Source: Adineta steineri (taxonomy: Eukaryota > Rotifera > Eurotatoria > Adinetida > Adinetidae). From it: a stretch of 64,000 nt of DNA. A program made the translations under genes and the position numbers. This document shows positions 23,301-35,525 of this stretch, in pieces (position 1 is the stretch's first letter; each line of letters opens with the position of its first letter). The notes beneath the pieces were generated by a model. It made no database searches. It saw only the letters and a list, made by a program, of their open reading frames with translations, and was not told where the DNA came from. The stretch is from positions 569,253 through 633,252 of the forward strand of contig CAJNOI010000004.1 of the NCBI GenBank assembly GCA_905250115.1, given 5' to 3'.

Positions 23301-26300
23301 TTTCTTTTAGTTTGTGTTTAAGGAAAAAACGTTTGCTTACAAAAGTGATAATAAAGCACATTTTCCAGATCGTGTAGCAATAATTGATGCAATAAATACA
23401 ACTAAACGAGCAGAATCATGAATTGCTTGTTTTGATACTTTAGCTGTTTCGCTATGATCAGTTTTCCATGTTGATATAAGTTCATCCATTAATAGTCTAT
23501 TGAAAAAAAATAAATATTTACTTTTGATATAAGAAAAGATCTGTTTTTTGCGTTGATTTACTTCATAATAGGTTTAGCTAATTTTGGACCTAAATCAATT
23601 AATTGCATACATAGACGTCGAAGAATTTCTTGCATTATGGAATTTGATGTATGAAATAATGATTGAATTAATTTTTGCAAACAATGATTACTATCATGTG
23701 TCCAAATATAATGAACAACTGTATGATAACGATGAAAATCATCTTTTATTGCATTTATTTCATTTTCTGCTAATGGCTAAATTATTAAAAAGAAAAAACA
23801 AAAATTTTTCATGTATTTTAATATATGTATAGAATCATTAGATAAAATACTCTACCTGTCGAACAGTAAGTGGTAACGGAATGGGTAAAAGTTCTGTAAG
23901 TAAACATAAACCACTCGTAATTGAATATGGAAAAAGTGTTGTTAAACGAAGAATTTCTCTAAGTACTGATGTCCAAGCACAATTTTGAACATTTACTAAT
24001 AAAAACAAATTCATTTTTTTCAAATTTCTATCGAATGGAAATATTAAAATCATTACTTTGTTCATTATCTGATTGATTTGACCATGTATATGCAAGAAAT
24101 GAATCAATTAAATTGGTTCGAATAATATCAACATCAGCTAATTCAGTTGATGGCGATGCACAAAGTGTGACTGTATAAATTGAAAAAAGTGCATGAATTG
24201 GCGTTATATCTACAAACTATAAAATAAAGAAATAGACAAATAATAAATCGAAAAGAATAACAAACTTTTGTTTTTCGATCAAGAGTTAATTTCTGTAATA
24301 ATGTTTTAAAAACAGTTAATGCTGGTATCAATATTCCATATATTACAATTCGATCATGAACAACCATAGGTATACCTATTTGCCATGTACGTAATAATGC
24401 ATCAGCACATTTCTATCAATTCAACAACAAAAATATATATGAAGAAAATAGAAAATAAATAGTATACTTCAAGAATATTAATTAATAATGAATATATTCC
24501 GTTACTATATAGTTTTAAAAGCATATAATCATATTTAAGTTCAATTTTTGCTCCAAGAATAAATTGATTATCTGGTGGAATAGATAAATATTGTATAATA
24601 CGTAAGAGAGTTATAAGATTTGGTGATAATTCTCCTGAATTATTTGATTCGTTTAGTTGAGTTTTTACTTCATTGATAAGATTAATAGCTGTTTCTTGTG
24701 TATGATCAAATGATTTAATTTTTAATAATGGTGAAAACCAATTTCGAAGACGAACTAATCGTTGATTTGAATCTATTTTAAATAAATAAATAAATAAATC
24801 AATGAAAATAAAATTGAATTAAAAGAAATATACGTTTTTCACAAAGATCATATAAACGAAGACCATATTGTTCTAATAAGTAAATTGAATCAGATGTAGC
24901 AAATAATTCATAGATAATTCGAGCAATATAACGTGTTTGAATACTATTTTTTATTGCTTCACCTTCTCCTATTCAATTAAAAAAATCAAATTCAAGAAAA
25001 TTTATAATTAAAACTAACCTGTAAAATTAATAAAATGTAATAATGGTTGAAAATTTGTTTCCATAGCAAAAACTCGAACAATTATTCGACGTTTAGTAGA
25101 TAATTTTCTTACATAATGATGAAATAAAATTAATGATAGAAGACGATGAAGAACTTGTAAAAGATCATTATCATCTAATTCTATATCATCTTTTAAACTA
25201 AAAAATTTTAATTCATCTATATGACTTAATGTTTGAAATGCACACATTAATTGTGGACCAACTGGATCATTATTAATACCAACAAATTTTGTTTCCTATT
25301 AAAGAAAAAAATATTGTCTGTTTTTTTTGCATATTATCAATCATATTAAGGTAGACTTCGAAGTATATTACATTTTTTTCTGAATATGAAGTGTATCGTT
25401 AATGTTCGATATTGTATCACACGAGATTTTCTGGAAAAACTAACAGATGTGAGTTTTATGTCGATAACTATTTTGTAACTGAGATTAAAGTCATCTCTTC
25501 AATGGTGAAAACCGCAGATCTACATCTTGTTTCTAACAAACGTTATTCAAAAAATACTCACTTGAATTTATTTTCAAATGGATATTAGCATATGATGGCT
25601 CTTTCAAAAATCTCTATATTTCAGCCAGTTTAATAGTGGTAGCCAGGAAAATTTGTTGATATCTATCTCTCATATAGTGTAACAATATGCACTACTCATT
25701 CCCTACCGAATCGAAAATTTTTCTTCTATATTTCTCATGAATTCTAATTAGTCGTAATCTCTACTTTTAAGATACAAAAACCGAGTCTTATCCATTTCTA
25801 ATATCACACAAAATCTTTTAACTTGCAAGAAAGTTTTTTTTCTTCTGCAAAAAAATTTCTTACAGCAAAATAGAGAGCTTTTAATAAACCATTTGGCGTT
25901 GATTTTTGATTTGCGAGATAAATTAATCCATCAAATGAATTCAAAAATTCTCTCAAAATATCTTCGATTATATTAAATATATCTTGTCTTTGATTTAATA
26001 CACATAAATGTATAAGTACAGTTAATGATTTAAAAAGATCATTATCACCCATCATACGTAATACAGATGGCCATGAATTTTCATAATTTGATGTTTTAGA
26101 AAACACAACTGAGAGAATCGATTGAAATGGTGCTATATGAGAAGATTTTTCTTGAGAAATAAGATCAGTTGAATTAATTAAAACATCACGAATTGTCGAA
26201 AGAGATATATTAAGTTGATCTAACGTTATTTTTCGTTCATCTAATGTTAATGAAGGTTCATCAGATGATAAACTAAAATATAAATACAATATCTTTTAAG

Positions 26301-29300
26301 TATATACATATGTATACATAAAATATTTTTTATACAGTTTAATTTGTATTTGAAATGATAGAAATTCTTCGTTCAGATGAATTTTTCTTATTAAACAATT
26401 TATCAATGCTGTGGATTGTTTTAACTAAAGAAGATAAATGTAAAATACGAAAAAAAATCATTTTCAATTTACTTCATTTCCAGTTTGTAATTTTTGTATT
26501 AAACGAAAATAAGGTGATTCACGAGTAGTTGATGGAAATTCAGCATGTTGACCTTTAAAAATTTAAAAGATAGAATTCTTTTGTTTTCCTTTGAATCTAA
26601 TAAAATCTTACCAGTAAACCAAAGTAAACCCGATTTAAAAAATAAACTTTGATCAAGAATTTTAATAATAAGTAGTTTGACTGATGGTGCAATATATTCA
26701 TCATCATGTAAATCTAACAATTTTGATTGATAATCATTTTTCTACAAAAAACAAAAAACAAATTTTATCTTAGAAGATTACAAAAATTGTTTTACAATCC
26801 AATCATTTGATATATCTTCTGTTAATACACTTAAATGTCCACATAATCGTATTCCACATTTTATTATTCGAATTTTATATAATGTATCTTTTAATTCAGT
26901 AAATTGTTTTTCCATAATATATTCAATATTGATTAATTTTAGTGTCCATTCAGTCAAACGTTGAATAGCTGATACTGTATACAGATAAAGAATAAAAAAT
27001 TAGAATGCAGAGAATAAAATCTATACCTTTCTCTTCATTTGAATCTAAACAAGCTAAAGCAATGGGTAATATTGTACATATTGATTCTAATGATTCAAGA
27101 AATCTGAAAGAGAGATTTTCAAAAAACAACAAAATTTAGAATAAAATTAAATCTTCTTACGTTGTATCGCAATGATCAATTGTTACATGTGAGAGAACTT
27201 TTCGGAAAAAAAGAGTAAGTTCTTCATTAGCTTGACGATATTTTTCATGATGAGCTTTTTCACATTCAATTTCATAAGATGTTTTGATTGGTGAATGAAA
27301 TGTCTAAATAATAGAATCAATATTAAATTTAGAGAAAAATGAATTCTTTCATTTGAATATTTACTTTAAGAGCAGTAAAACGCGTTGAACTACGACTATT
27401 GTATAATGCATCACGCTATAGAGAAAAATAAATATTTCAAAATTATAAATACAATAAAATAATTATAGTTTTCATAGCTAAATTATTTTAAACGAAACTA
27501 TATACGCATTGCAAGGGCTACTGAAGAACGTAAATATGTAGATAAACGATAGGAATATAAAAAATCATAATTTGAGTTACAGAAAATTTAAGCGTAGTAA
27601 AACTGGAAGTTTGATACAAACTGTCAAATGAATTTTAAATAAAACTATTTGAATCGGATAAGAAATTTCTAACAGAATAAAGTACTAACATTTTCGGGAC
27701 TATAATCTGGGCTTTGGAAAATCTGACACGCCAAGTAATCGTCCTCCATTCAGAGTCAATTCTGTTACTTCATCAAAATGAGTTTTTCTTTACAACTGGA
27801 AAGAATGAAATTATCATTGGATTTAAAATCTCTATCTATCTTAGATGAAATCTGATCTCAATTAATCTACTATAACTTATGTAAAATGTTATCTTATACT
27901 TTAAATGCTTGTTGTTCATCTTCATTAAATAGTACACCATGAACACTTGATTCTTCACTTTCAGAAGTATTATCATCAGACATATATGAATCACCATCCT
28001 AAAATAAAATCTTTTTTCATAGAAAATATAGTTAATGAATATAATTCATACACTTGACATTTGCTGTTGAATATTATTACTATTATTAGATGGCATTGTA
28101 TATGTATCTTGTACTCGTCGATGATTATCTCCTATACATGATGGATGAAGAAACAGATGATCATCGTCTTTTTTATTATTATTGCTATTTGAATATGGAT
28201 TTTGATGTGATAAATGTGAAAATGGTGGATTTATTAATGAAACACCAATAGGATTTGTAAGTTGACTTAAATCATCTGTTATATGATCAGGAATATCTAA
28301 ATGAAAATAATACGATAAAAGAAAAATTCTATAATAAAAAAAATGAAATTTACTTGGACGATATTGTGTCATGTTTGGTGGGACTCTTGTATATTTTTCA
28401 TCGATTTCGTCAAGTGGTTTATCACTGTGTGGATAATCTCTATAAGAAAAATATTGAAATATAAAGAAATATTAGTATTTAGTCATATTTACGATGGAGA
28501 ATAGTTAGTACGTGCTGTTGGTCGAGAACTAAAACTAGGCGCTGGTTGTGATCGAGCCGATGATAATTGTTGTTGTTGTTGTTGTTGTTGCTGCTGTTGA
28601 TCATCAAGACGATTAGGAGGATACGATTGCTGAGAAGATTGATGGCTATAGTCATGTAAATGTTCGTCTAAACAAAAAGAATCAATAAAAATACCCGATG
28701 ATCATTTTTTTTAAATTTATCTTGCCATTTAAACGCGTTTGTGGTGGTCCAGCAAAGTTTGATGTTGGTCGTTGTGGTTGAATATGTGAAAAAGTGCCTG
28801 TCACTTGTGGTTGTTGTCTTGTTGGTTGTTCAGGTGGAGCTACCCAAACACCATCAGAATGAGCTGCAGATGATGGAGATACATTATCGATAATTGAAGA
28901 AGGATGCGAATGTTGTTGAACACCAAATGGAGTAGAAGATGCGTTTGCTGGTGGAACAACAGCTAATGGTAATGTATCCATTGGATGTGCACGATGAGGT
29001 AATGCTGACTGTAAGAAATCAACAATTTGTTTATTATTACTTGGTGGATCATGTCGAGGAGGCTATATAAGAAAAATATACAGAGAGAGTTTTTTCGATA
29101 GTAAAAATAATGTTTCTTTATTTACTGGAGATTTTGGTCGAGCTAGAACGCCAACAACGGCTACTGTTAAAGTATCGTACTTTCCTTTGACAATCATCGA
29201 ATCTGTTGGAATCTAAAATATTATCAAAAAAAAATAATGATAAAATTTTTGATGAATCATATATATATATATATATATATAAATCGTTGTAGCTTACTGA

Positions 29301-29790
29301 AAGTGATGGATAATAGATCATATCATTTTCATCACGAAAAAGTCTTCTAAAATATGAAGAAAAATATCGATATTGTTTTTTTTTTCAATAAAAATATTAA
29401 CTATCTTACTTTCCCAGTCGTCGATATCTTACTCTATCACGATTAGATCTTGCATTGAGATTTTTTCCAAAAAATTCTAATTCACATGGCATTGGTTTTG
29501 TTGCTCTTTAAGAAAAAATATAAACATAACATAAAATAAAATATTATCAATCATTTCTTACCCCATACGTGTCGCAGATTTTTCCAAACCGATTACATTA
29601 TAACCAGATGGTATGATACGAATCTCATCGATGTATACGGGTTGATCAAATTTAATTTCATCAACTTGAAGAACCTAGAAAAAAGAGAAGAATAAAAATA
29701 AAATATTAGATTACACGCAATAACCTGTTCAATTTCTCCATCGTGAGCAATCGTATCAAAAAAGAGAAATTCTTGTTGCGATGAACTCAT
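20329..29790 (-). CDS. VIRMA: VIRMA / virilizer, m6A writer scaffold (multi-exon)
   Basis: Large gene of roughly 30 exons separated mainly by 45-60 bp introns, encoding by estimate about 1,900 residues (human VIRMA 1,812). The N-terminal VIR_N domain is clear. Exon 1 (29790-29725) reads FLFFDTIAHDGEIEQ, exon 2 continues VYIDEIRIIPSG, then CELEFFGKNL, RRLGK and IVKGKYDTLTVAVVGV, as in virilizer. Gln- and Pro/Ser-rich linkers follow (poly-Q at about 28570-28600). A long alpha-helical HEAT/ARM-like body fills 22.2-27.9 kb. Near the C-terminus, NTSRPPSMHVDEF (about 21036-21075) matches the vertebrate signature, with Arg/Gly-rich sequence before it and poly-Asn runs beside it. The protein ends GRYDPSGFH. 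VIRMA scaffolds WTAP/HAKAI with METTL3/14 for mRNA methylation in the nucleus. Three introns are about ten times longer than the rest (21717-22224, 25296-25863, about 27417-27898). The start was chosen at the ATG directly before SSSQQEFLFF. Confidence 0.9.
21717..22224 (-). other. long VIRMA intron containing an 85-codon frame
   Basis: A 508-bp GT..AG intron in a gene whose introns are mostly about 50 bp. It contains an open frame on the gene's own strand, 22138-21881. The predicted peptide is of mixed, protein-like composition (for example SFKRTVCFSSTAYEFIDYRK) rather than AT-driven, but is not recognised. It may be a decayed insertion, an alternative exon or chance. Confidence 0.45.
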
Positions 29791-31156
29791 CGTTTTCTTA
29801 TTATTAACATCTAAAATCCCATGAAAAAGAACTAGAATAAAAAATAAAATAAAATATTCATTCATTCATTCATCTTTTTTCTTGATGTCTGTCTCTTTGC
29901 GAGAGTTCAATGCATAATTGGTCAACAATTAAAACAAATACGACATAAACATTGTCTTCAGCATCAGTATTCTACGACATCTATCATTTATTTGTAGTTG
30001 TACGACAAAACATAGACTAAGCATGTACAAGTTTTGAGTTTAAAGAAAAGACGAAAAAAGGAAAATACCAGTTTTATAAATATTATTCTTAAAAAATGAA
30101 TAATAAATACATGAAAATATCTTTATTAATACAGAACATAATTTTTTAATAAGCAAGTACAACGCGTTTACTATGTATATGAAGAAAAATAAGTTTTTCC
30201 TTCAAAATTACATCTTTTCATTTTGTAACAAAAAAATCATCTCATCATTATATTGTACGAATGTAGAACCTATTTTAAGTAGTAGATATGTATTACCACA
30301 TAGGTGTAGGTCTATTCATACATTAAATTACTATCTTCAACTAAATGCACATGTAAGAACAAACTATGTGATAATCAAGAAAGATAGACTGGCTTCGGTA
30401 AGTAAGGTAGAGCTAGTTAACAATAATTGATTCAGTTTCCATTGATTGTAAAGTAAATAGCATATTCACATGATTTAATACTACAATATATTCATTTTTA
30501 TTTCTATCAATTTTGTGTTTATTTATAATTGATGGTAACAATATCTCAGACATTGTAACTATATAATGTACTAGTCGACCAAAAAGAAAATGCTATTAAA
30601 AGAAACTTATTATAAATTGCGTACGGAAATTAAAACAACTTATTTAAAATCATGAAAGCTTTGTAAGACAAGCAACAGTACGTTTGTCTACACATTATAC
30701 TCTTCACTAGTAATCAATCTTTGCTGATAATAGGAATATCTCGAGATATAAAAATTTACTATGAAACATCATACTATTGTTTCTCACAATGATTACTAAA
30801 AAAACAAAGAATAAAATATATACTATGTAAAATACAAAAACAGCTGGCCGCCTTTACATTAAGTAGCAGAAATGATAAAAAAATGCTGATCTGTTTTTTT
30901 TCATATATTGAAGACAAAATAATATATTATCCTCTTATAATTAGTAAATCAATGATTTAGAACTCAGCAATAAATTACAACATCTCATTTGGTTGAAATA
31001 TATGACAACGTCTATACAATCTTTGTATTAATAATATGACTAATAGTATTCTATATTTATTGTTCAATTACTACGAATATTATATATGTATATATATAAT
31101 GAGCGACATCGTCAGGTGGAAATTATCTCACAAATCTTAAAAAAACCAATCAACAT
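29791..31156. other. intergenic, VIRMA upstream
   Basis: Contains the presumed VIRMA promoter and leader (ATTC repeats near 29850-29875). It is otherwise AT-rich. No exon is supported. A plus-strand frame at 30173-30430 lacks any recognised similarity. Confidence 0.45.
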
Positions 31157-31228
31157 GCCTCTATAGCTCAGTGGTAGAGCGCCAGTCTTGTAAACTGGAG
31201 GTCCGTAGTTCGATCCTGCGTGGAGGCA
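31157..31228 (+). tRNA. tRNA-Thr (UGU anticodon)
   Basis: 72-nt cloverleaf, no intron. The acceptor stem GCCTCTA pairs with TGGAGGC (one G-T pair), with discriminator A at 31228. D arm GCTC...GAGC. Anticodon stem CCAGT/ACTGG with loop CTTGTAA gives anticodon TGT, reading ACA (Thr). T-arm loop GTTCGATCC also serves as the internal B box, and TAGCTCAGTGG as the A box. A run of T residues starts at about 31232 as the Pol III terminator. It is isolated, with no other tRNA nearby. Confidence 0.97.
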
Positions 31229-32455
31229 TTATTTTTTTTCTTCTTCGATACTTAGATATCAAGAAGATTATATCATCTATATACGAACAGAATCTATTCT
31301 ACACGTTATAATTTGATCAAATACTATATTTCAGAAATATTATAATTAAATTTCAGTAATTAATCAATATATTTTACTTTCGATTACAAGATTTATTCCA
31401 TGAAATTTTAGTGTTACAGAAATTTGAAATCATAAAAGTTATACAACTATATGGCATACGAGTCGAAGCTCGATATCGAAAAGACGATTTTAAAGTTTTC
31501 ACAGATTTCTAAATATTCAGAATTATCCTAGAATCGAGTGAAGTTTATATACTTTCAAAATACAGTTGACACTAATTCAACGTACTGATTCATCTAAATC
31601 AAAAATTTAAAGTACTTATGTAGAAAAAGAGCCATGCTTAACTTTTTTTGTTGTTCTTGCTAAATTATCTTGAAGGTATGAGTTTGCGTAGATAAAGAAA
31701 AGAGACATCGACACCCAACCACTCTCAAACTATTTTGAAAAAAAGAGTTTTCAGTCTTATAATACAGTTTCATAGCGAATCTTTTATTATATAAATAAAT
31801 TCTTGATGATTCAGGTATTCATCTACAAAATCATGAGGAATTCTACAAAGCTGGAACAATCATATATAGTTCAGCAGTATTGAACAGATAATCTTTCTAA
31901 GTTCAGCACTATCACCTAGAAACTTATTTTTCCTCAAAACTGTTCGACATTATACATTTTACAGTTCAAAAATATCGCAAACCAACATTTCTAGTTCACT
32001 ATCATCGGGCAGAACCCTACTTCATTATTCCTCAAAAGAACTTCCTAGGGTTTTACTATTATCAAAAGAAATCTTTTAATATTCAAGATCACCCGGAAAG
32101 ATCTTTCAGAAGTAGTCTACTACTTTACAAAACCTTTAATGACTCATTCTAACTGAAAACAACTCTCTCGAATTTTACTATTGCTATAAATAACTAGTCT
32201 AGTTTTGCACGTACTACAGAGTGACAAAATATTTCTCAAAAAATCATATTTATCTTTTTCAAGACAACATTCTCTTACGACATAATGAAACACTTACGCA
32301 AAATTTCGTCACAATACACACTAAGATTAAAAAATCAGCACTTTTATTTATTTTTTTCAGAATACTACAACACAATAAAAATATACGCAAAATCATCATC
32401 ATCATCGTCCCCTATTTGTTCGCCATCGGAATATATCTAATATTTCGATTTACGA
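31229..32455. other. intergenic, no gene seen
   Basis: About 1.2 kb between the tRNA and the LRR gene stop. No plausible exon, no repeat recognised. It contains the 3' flank of the LRR gene. Confidence 0.5.
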
Positions 32456-35437
32456 TCACGACTGTCCTATGCTTTTATTGCGTTCCAAAAATTTAGAAAA
32501 TATATCATTCAATTCTGTTCTGATTGTATTGTTTTCGAGATTTAGAGTGGTCAGTGTCTATATGAAAAAGTGTAAGTAAGCACGTGATATAGATAAAGAC
32601 AGAAAGACACTTACTGTGTTGTGTTGCAGCCCATCAGCCAAATATTGTGCCCCAACATCTCCAATTTTATTCGAACTGAGATGCAGTATGGTGAGTCCCT
32701 AGGTTAAAAAATGTAAGTAAAGACATGATATAGATAAAGAGAGGAAGACAGTTACTTTATTTTGTCGTAACCCATCACCCAAATGTTGTGCTCCAACATC
32801 TCCGATTCTATTTGTGAAGAGATATAGTTTGGTGAGTGTCTAGATGAAAAAGTGTCAGTGAACACATGACATAGATAAATAGAGAGAGACAGTTACTGTG
32901 TTGTATCGCAGAGCATTAGCCAAATGTTGTGCTCCAACATCACCGATACGATTGTTCGCGAGATCTAGTGTGGTGAGTGTCTAAATGAAAAGTGTAAGTA
33001 AACACATGATATCGATAAATAGAGAAAGATAGTTACCGTATTGTATCGTAATCCATCAGCCAAATGTTGTGCTCCAACATCTCCGATATAATTAAATTCG
33101 AGACATAGTGTGGTGAGTGTCTAGATCAAAGAGTATAGATATAACATGATATAGATAAGGGGAGAATGACGATTACTGTGTTATGTTGTAATCCAACAGC
33201 CAGGTGTTGTGCTCCTACATGTCCAATTTGGTTGGAATCGAGATTTAGTGTGGTGAGTACCTAGATGAAAAAGTGTAAGTAAACACATGATACAAATAAA
33301 GAGAGAAAGACATTTACTGTGTTGTGGTGTAATCCATCAGCTAAATGCTGTGCTCCAACACGTCCGATTTCATTGCTCAAGAGATTTAGTATAGTGAGTG
33401 TCTGGATGAAGAAGTATAAGTAAAGACATGATATAGATAAAGAGAGAAAGACAACTTACTGTGTTGTGTTTTAATCCATCAGCTAAATGCTGCACTCCTA
33501 CATCACCGATTCCATTTCCCCAAAGATTCAGTGCGGTAAGTGTCTAGATGAAAAAGTGTAAGTAAAGACATGATATAGATGAGGAGAGAATTGTAATTAC
33601 TGTGTTGTGTCGCAGTGCATCAGCCAAATGTTTTGCTCCAACCTTCCCGATTTCATTGTCGTATAGATCTACTGTGGTGAGTGTCTGGATAGAAAAGTTT
33701 AAGTGAACACATGATATAAATAAAGAGAAAGAGTGACAGTTACTGTGTTGTATCGCAGTGCATCAGCCAAATGTTGTGTTCCGACATCTCCAATTTTAGT
33801 GCTCAAGAGATCTAATGTAGTGAGTGTCTAGATGGAAAAGTTTAATTGAATACATGATATACATAAAGAGTGAAAGACATTTACCGTGTTGTGTCGCAGT
33901 GCAGCAGCCAAATGTTGTACTCCAACCTCGCCGATTTCATCATATTCGAGATGTAGTGTGACGAGTGTCTAGATGAAAAAGTTTAGATACAGATATGGGA
34001 TAGATGTACGAACAGAATAATTCACCATTGGTATGCGTGTTCAGATCCATAAAATAAAAGTCGGTAGGACTTCATTGAAGAGCACACGGATATGAGTCTT
34101 AATACTTCTTTGAATTTAAATTCTATTCAATGCTCAAGATTGTTAGGTAAAACGCTGAGCTAAGAAGAAGTTAGAAAGGGTTGCGTATGGGCAGAATCTT
34201 TTATCTATCAATTGCTTCAATTCTTAAATATTTTTGTGAAAGAAGGAAGCAGTTGTGGGTTACAAATAATAATGTGCCAAATGCTGCTGTGCGAAACAGT
34301 TGGAAGTCTTATATCGGCTGTTAGTTGTCTATAAGTAATGGAAAAATATAGTTTCATATTAGTGGTCTGTGAATGAGTTTCGTTCGTGTTCATCGGCAGG
34401 ACTGGAGATGTATTTTGCATGAAAACTTCGTTACAGTTATCTGATTTGGCTAAATTAATGGGTATGGTTCGTTTTAGTAAGCATACTCGTTGATTTTGGT
34501 AGATGCTATCAATAACACCACACGATTCGGCGTATAAAACAATATTGATGGATACAAACGGAAGAGTTAAAGAATTTATTGGATAATGTCAGATTCATAA
34601 TGAGTGAAAGGCAAATATATGATAAAACGTGGAATTATAAATATCTCTTAGGAAGTGTACTGGATGTTTTGTTTTGACAATGATTTATTCTTGAAATTTA
34701 GTTCTTGAGAAGAATTCCTTTATATGATATGCATTTCGGGGCAATGTTTTTGGAAAAAACTTTGCTTTGGAAGTAGCGTTTCTTGAAAAAATATTTCATT
34801 TTTCTGATACGATTGTATGAGAGTGTGGATGTTGTTGTGACTCAATCTGCTCTCCATCCATATCCACCGTTATGTATAGTTACAGCCATCTATGCTCTTA
34901 AGGAAATATTAGTCGGCGGTATTTCTTAAGTGATTTTTTGAGACATTATTTATAAGAAAATATACTAGCTAGCTTATAGATTGTTAATTTCATCCACGAT
35001 ATTATTTTTATTTTTGAAATAGTAACAAAAAAGTGTTTAGATGCGACCGAAACGATAAAAAAGAAACTATTTTTTCTAATTATCAGACGTTGTTTTAAAA
35101 TTGTCATAATATAGAAATAGTTTTTGGAAAGAGATTAATAAGTGATGAAATATTTTAGGTAACAAACAGTTTATTCACGTACATTTTGTTGAAGTGATTA
35201 TGCTTCTATAGAGATTGTAGGAAGGACAAACAATGTATAAGTCAGTAGACATACATTAAACTATCATGATAGAGCAAAGTTTACCTGATATCGATGATAG
35301 GTGTTTAAAATCATATTGAATCGTTGGCATACGTTCGTCATTGACGATAGCATTGTGAGATCCGATGCATGATCCAGAATTCGATAAACAATTTCTACTG
35401 GTAACGTATGGAAACTCGCGACAGTTTGGTTTGTCAT
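32456..35437 (-). CDS. F-box plus leucine-rich-repeat protein, modular LRR exons
   Basis: Exon 1 (35437-35285, 51 codons) encodes an F-box-like helix pair (LPVEIVYRILDHASDL, then CQRFN). Ten LRR exons of exactly 84 nt follow: 33968-33885, 33827-33744, 33684-33601, 33543-33460, 33401-33318, 33260-33177, 33120-33037, 32980-32897, 32839-32756 and 32698-32615. A terminal 102-nt exon (32557-32456) ends QS-stop. Each 84-nt exon is one 28-residue ribonuclease-inhibitor-type LRR, consensus TLTTLxLxxNxIGDVGAQHL then ADGLRHNT. All are phase 0 and all frames are open. Introns within the array are 56-59 bp. The simplest model splices exon 1 directly to the first LRR exon (phase 0 to 0, intron of about 1.3 kb) and gives 364 residues. 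F-box/LRR proteins typically recruit substrates to SCF ubiquitin ligases. Exon 1 membership is inferred; exons in 34.0-35.3 kb may be missed. Confidence 0.75.
32558..33968 (-). repeat. tandem exon+intron repeat array (about 141-bp period)
   Basis: Ten copies of an 84-nt LRR exon, each with its 56-59 bp intron, repeat head to tail. The introns are themselves similar (plus strand: CTAGATGAAAAAGTGTAAGT, then ACACATGATATAGATAAAGAG, then AGACA-TTAC). The duplicated unit was therefore genomic DNA containing both exon and intron, and duplication is recent enough for intron similarity to persist. Confidence 0.92.
33969..35284 (-). other. long putative intron, unresolved
   Basis: About 1.3 kb between the F-box exon and the first LRR exon. 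A segment near 34250-34300 (minus strand) reads AQQHLAHYYL in one frame, reminiscent of the LRR tail, so a decayed LRR unit is possible. No exon with matching phase and splice sites was found. Confidence 0.4.
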
Positions 35438-35525
35438 TGTAGACTCCTGATGAAATGTGGGCTGTGTAACGTAGTATGCTCGTGATATGATGTGTTGTTT
35501 TTTTCTTCCTACCTGAAGGAATATA

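Noticed and set aside
30173-30430. 85-codon plus-strand frame upstream of VIRMA
   Set aside because: No recognised similarity, no partner exon, composition near that of random AT-rich DNA with a few rarer residues.
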